Positions 62,777 to 64,000 of a DNA stretch of 64,000 nucleotides are shown here, piece by piece. The DNA is taken from the NCBI GenBank assembly GCA_028023455.1, contig JAQFVV010012395.1:4590001-4654000 (forward strand), in the 5' to 3' direction. The notes below the pieces were generated by a model. The model saw only the letters and a program-made list of their open reading frames with translations. It had not been told where the DNA came from and searched no databases. This stretch comes from Epiperipatus broadwayi (Eukaryota; Onychophora; Udeonychophora; Euonychophora; Peripatidae). Positions within the stretch are counted from its first letter, which is position 1, and every line of letters begins with the position of its first letter. The position numbers and the translations under genes were made by a program.

Positions 62777-64000
62777 AGAAAAGTTTTTATTATAAAATAT
62801 TTTTATATATATTACTTTTAATTTTTTAGTATTTGGATATTTTTTGTAATTTTTCCTATTTAAAATGAAGAATAAAAATAATATCACAATCTAAGTAATA
62901 TTTGAAAGAAAATCACGCTTTAAAAATCAATTCCTGTATTTTGTTCATGAAAGAAGTGTTTTTAAAAAAGAAAACTTGCAGTGAAGAGAAATTAAGATTT
63001 GTTTTTATTTCTATTTGAATTTACTGTTAACGCTTTTTATTTTTAGATTGTGTTTTTTAAATAATATACTGCCCCCTTGTGCATTTCACTAAAAACATAC
63101 TGAACTGATATCTACATTTTGAAATTTGATTCGCCAATGCCATCACAGTAAACAAATGAGGGAACATTCTCCTGAAATATTTCATTGTCATATTGCATTG
63201 CTATCGATATCTACCCATGGGCAAAATTTGTAGAAATTCCATTTGATAGAAATCTATTAAAACTTGATTACAAAATTTATTCTAAACAAACAAGAATCTT
63301 AAGTTAAATAAAAATGATTAATAAAAACATTTGACAATATGTTATTCCACACTTAAATATAGAAAGAGATAAATGAACTAAATTGATAATTAAAGAAAAA
63401 TTTACACAACAGAGATAGTTTGCCATTTTAGCATTCATTTATATCTTTGCATTTGTTTCTTAAATCTTAATTTTTTAAAAAAGTGTTCATTCTATTAGCT
63501 ATTTTTTTCTAAAAGCTTTTATTGTAGCAGTCTCACTGCAGTTATTTTTTATTGGCCGAGCTTTTCAAGAGAATGTTCCCTAATTATATATATATATATG
63601 ACATACTTTTAGGACTTGGACAATTTATATTATGCTTTATGAAGATATCTCTTGTAAGACAAGCACTTAGATGTTTATCACAGTGACAGAATTGATCAAG
63701 TTGCTTAAATATTATTAATAATTCTGATTTTTTCTCAAATTTGCAAATTTGATTATAGAGACATATTTTGTAGAGAGATTCCATTTTCATTTTTACCAAA
63801 AGTGAGAAGCTGAAATCCATTTTGAAATAGTGATTGGTCTCTAGGATACCAGAAGTTTTTTTACTCCATGATTTAGACTATATAGCTAATAATTATTTCT
63901 TTCATTACTTGCATTTTATTTTTGGATTCTTTTAGATGTTATGAATTGATCACTTGAAAGTTTTCATTTATACTGCTTTGTGTTTAACAATTTTTTTATT

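Larger units (their letters stand above)
54478..64000 (+). other. Start of the intron after exon g
   Basis: No further exon was recognised. The expected next block (FLxxFGL then KRRKRRRM in vertebrate GSE1) is not seen to the end of the window. Content is AT-rich, with the hammerhead-like repeat, the 1.1 kb DNA-transposon relic and the hairpin MITE listed separately. Confidence 0.65.

Noticed and set aside
1-64000. CRISPR array, bacterial operon or prophage-like system
   Set aside because: Spliced exons, tRNA-derived SINEs, LINEs and MITEs show an animal nuclear genome; no regularly spaced repeat array exists.

Overview
This is a strongly AT-rich animal genome window. Its only recognisable host gene is a fragment of a very large, intron-rich gene on the + strand. 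Seven exons between 7670 and 54477 join in one consistent reading frame, and every junction has GT and AG. About 560 codons are visible. Short blocks match, from memory, human GSE1 (genetic suppressor element 1), a nuclear factor of CoREST/HDAC/LSD1-type corepressor complexes: PPVVTIAPT, an SFPHPAFR block, a HSPGLFPHP region, an Arg/Glu-rich segment, SKLDLEEK, DESDDEE and PPLKLDKSP. The 5' end lies left of the window or was not recognised. The 3' end lies to the right. The host is a metazoan. An arthropod, perhaps a chelicerate, fits the large introns and the repeat types, but this is a guess.

Layout. 1-7669: non-coding, with a possible decayed mariner-like transposase. Exon a: 7670-7851. The 11.2 kb intron that follows holds a GC-richer unclassified insert, a TA-flanked MITE (9973-10838), a fold-back repeat, a promoter-like/tandem-repeat block (14100-15600) and a LINE 3' fragment. 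Exons b and c: 19101-19243 and 19413-19592, separated by only 169 bases. The next intron (13.6 kb) holds a tRNA-like relic, an A-rich insert, a pyrimidine-rich stretch, a nested inverted duplication (29870-30830) and a SINE. Exon d: 33173-33376. The next intron (9.8 kb) holds a dead RTE-like LINE (34180-36900), a 1.1 kb inverted-repeat element with telomere-like hexamers, and a second SINE copy. Exon e, Arg/Glu-rich: 43201-43418. The next intron (9.9 kb) holds a near-perfect hairpin, a fold-back element, two more MITE copies and an antisense reverse-transcriptase scrap. Exons f and g: 53360-53541 and 53905-54477. The last 9.5 kb are intron, with a hammerhead-like repeat, a 1.1 kb DNA-transposon relic and a hairpin MITE.

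Two points stand out. First, exon f carries GSITQGTP, a motif typical of the NCoR/SMRT corepressors, which I do not remember in vertebrate GSE1. Second, several repeats carry hammerhead-ribozyme-like cores. The best one, on the - strand at 55073-55110, has every core residue, a palindromic stem III and a short stem I. Related degraded cores occur at 38311-38338, 11757-11823, 40475-40519 (inside a tRNA-derived SINE) and 16045-16076.
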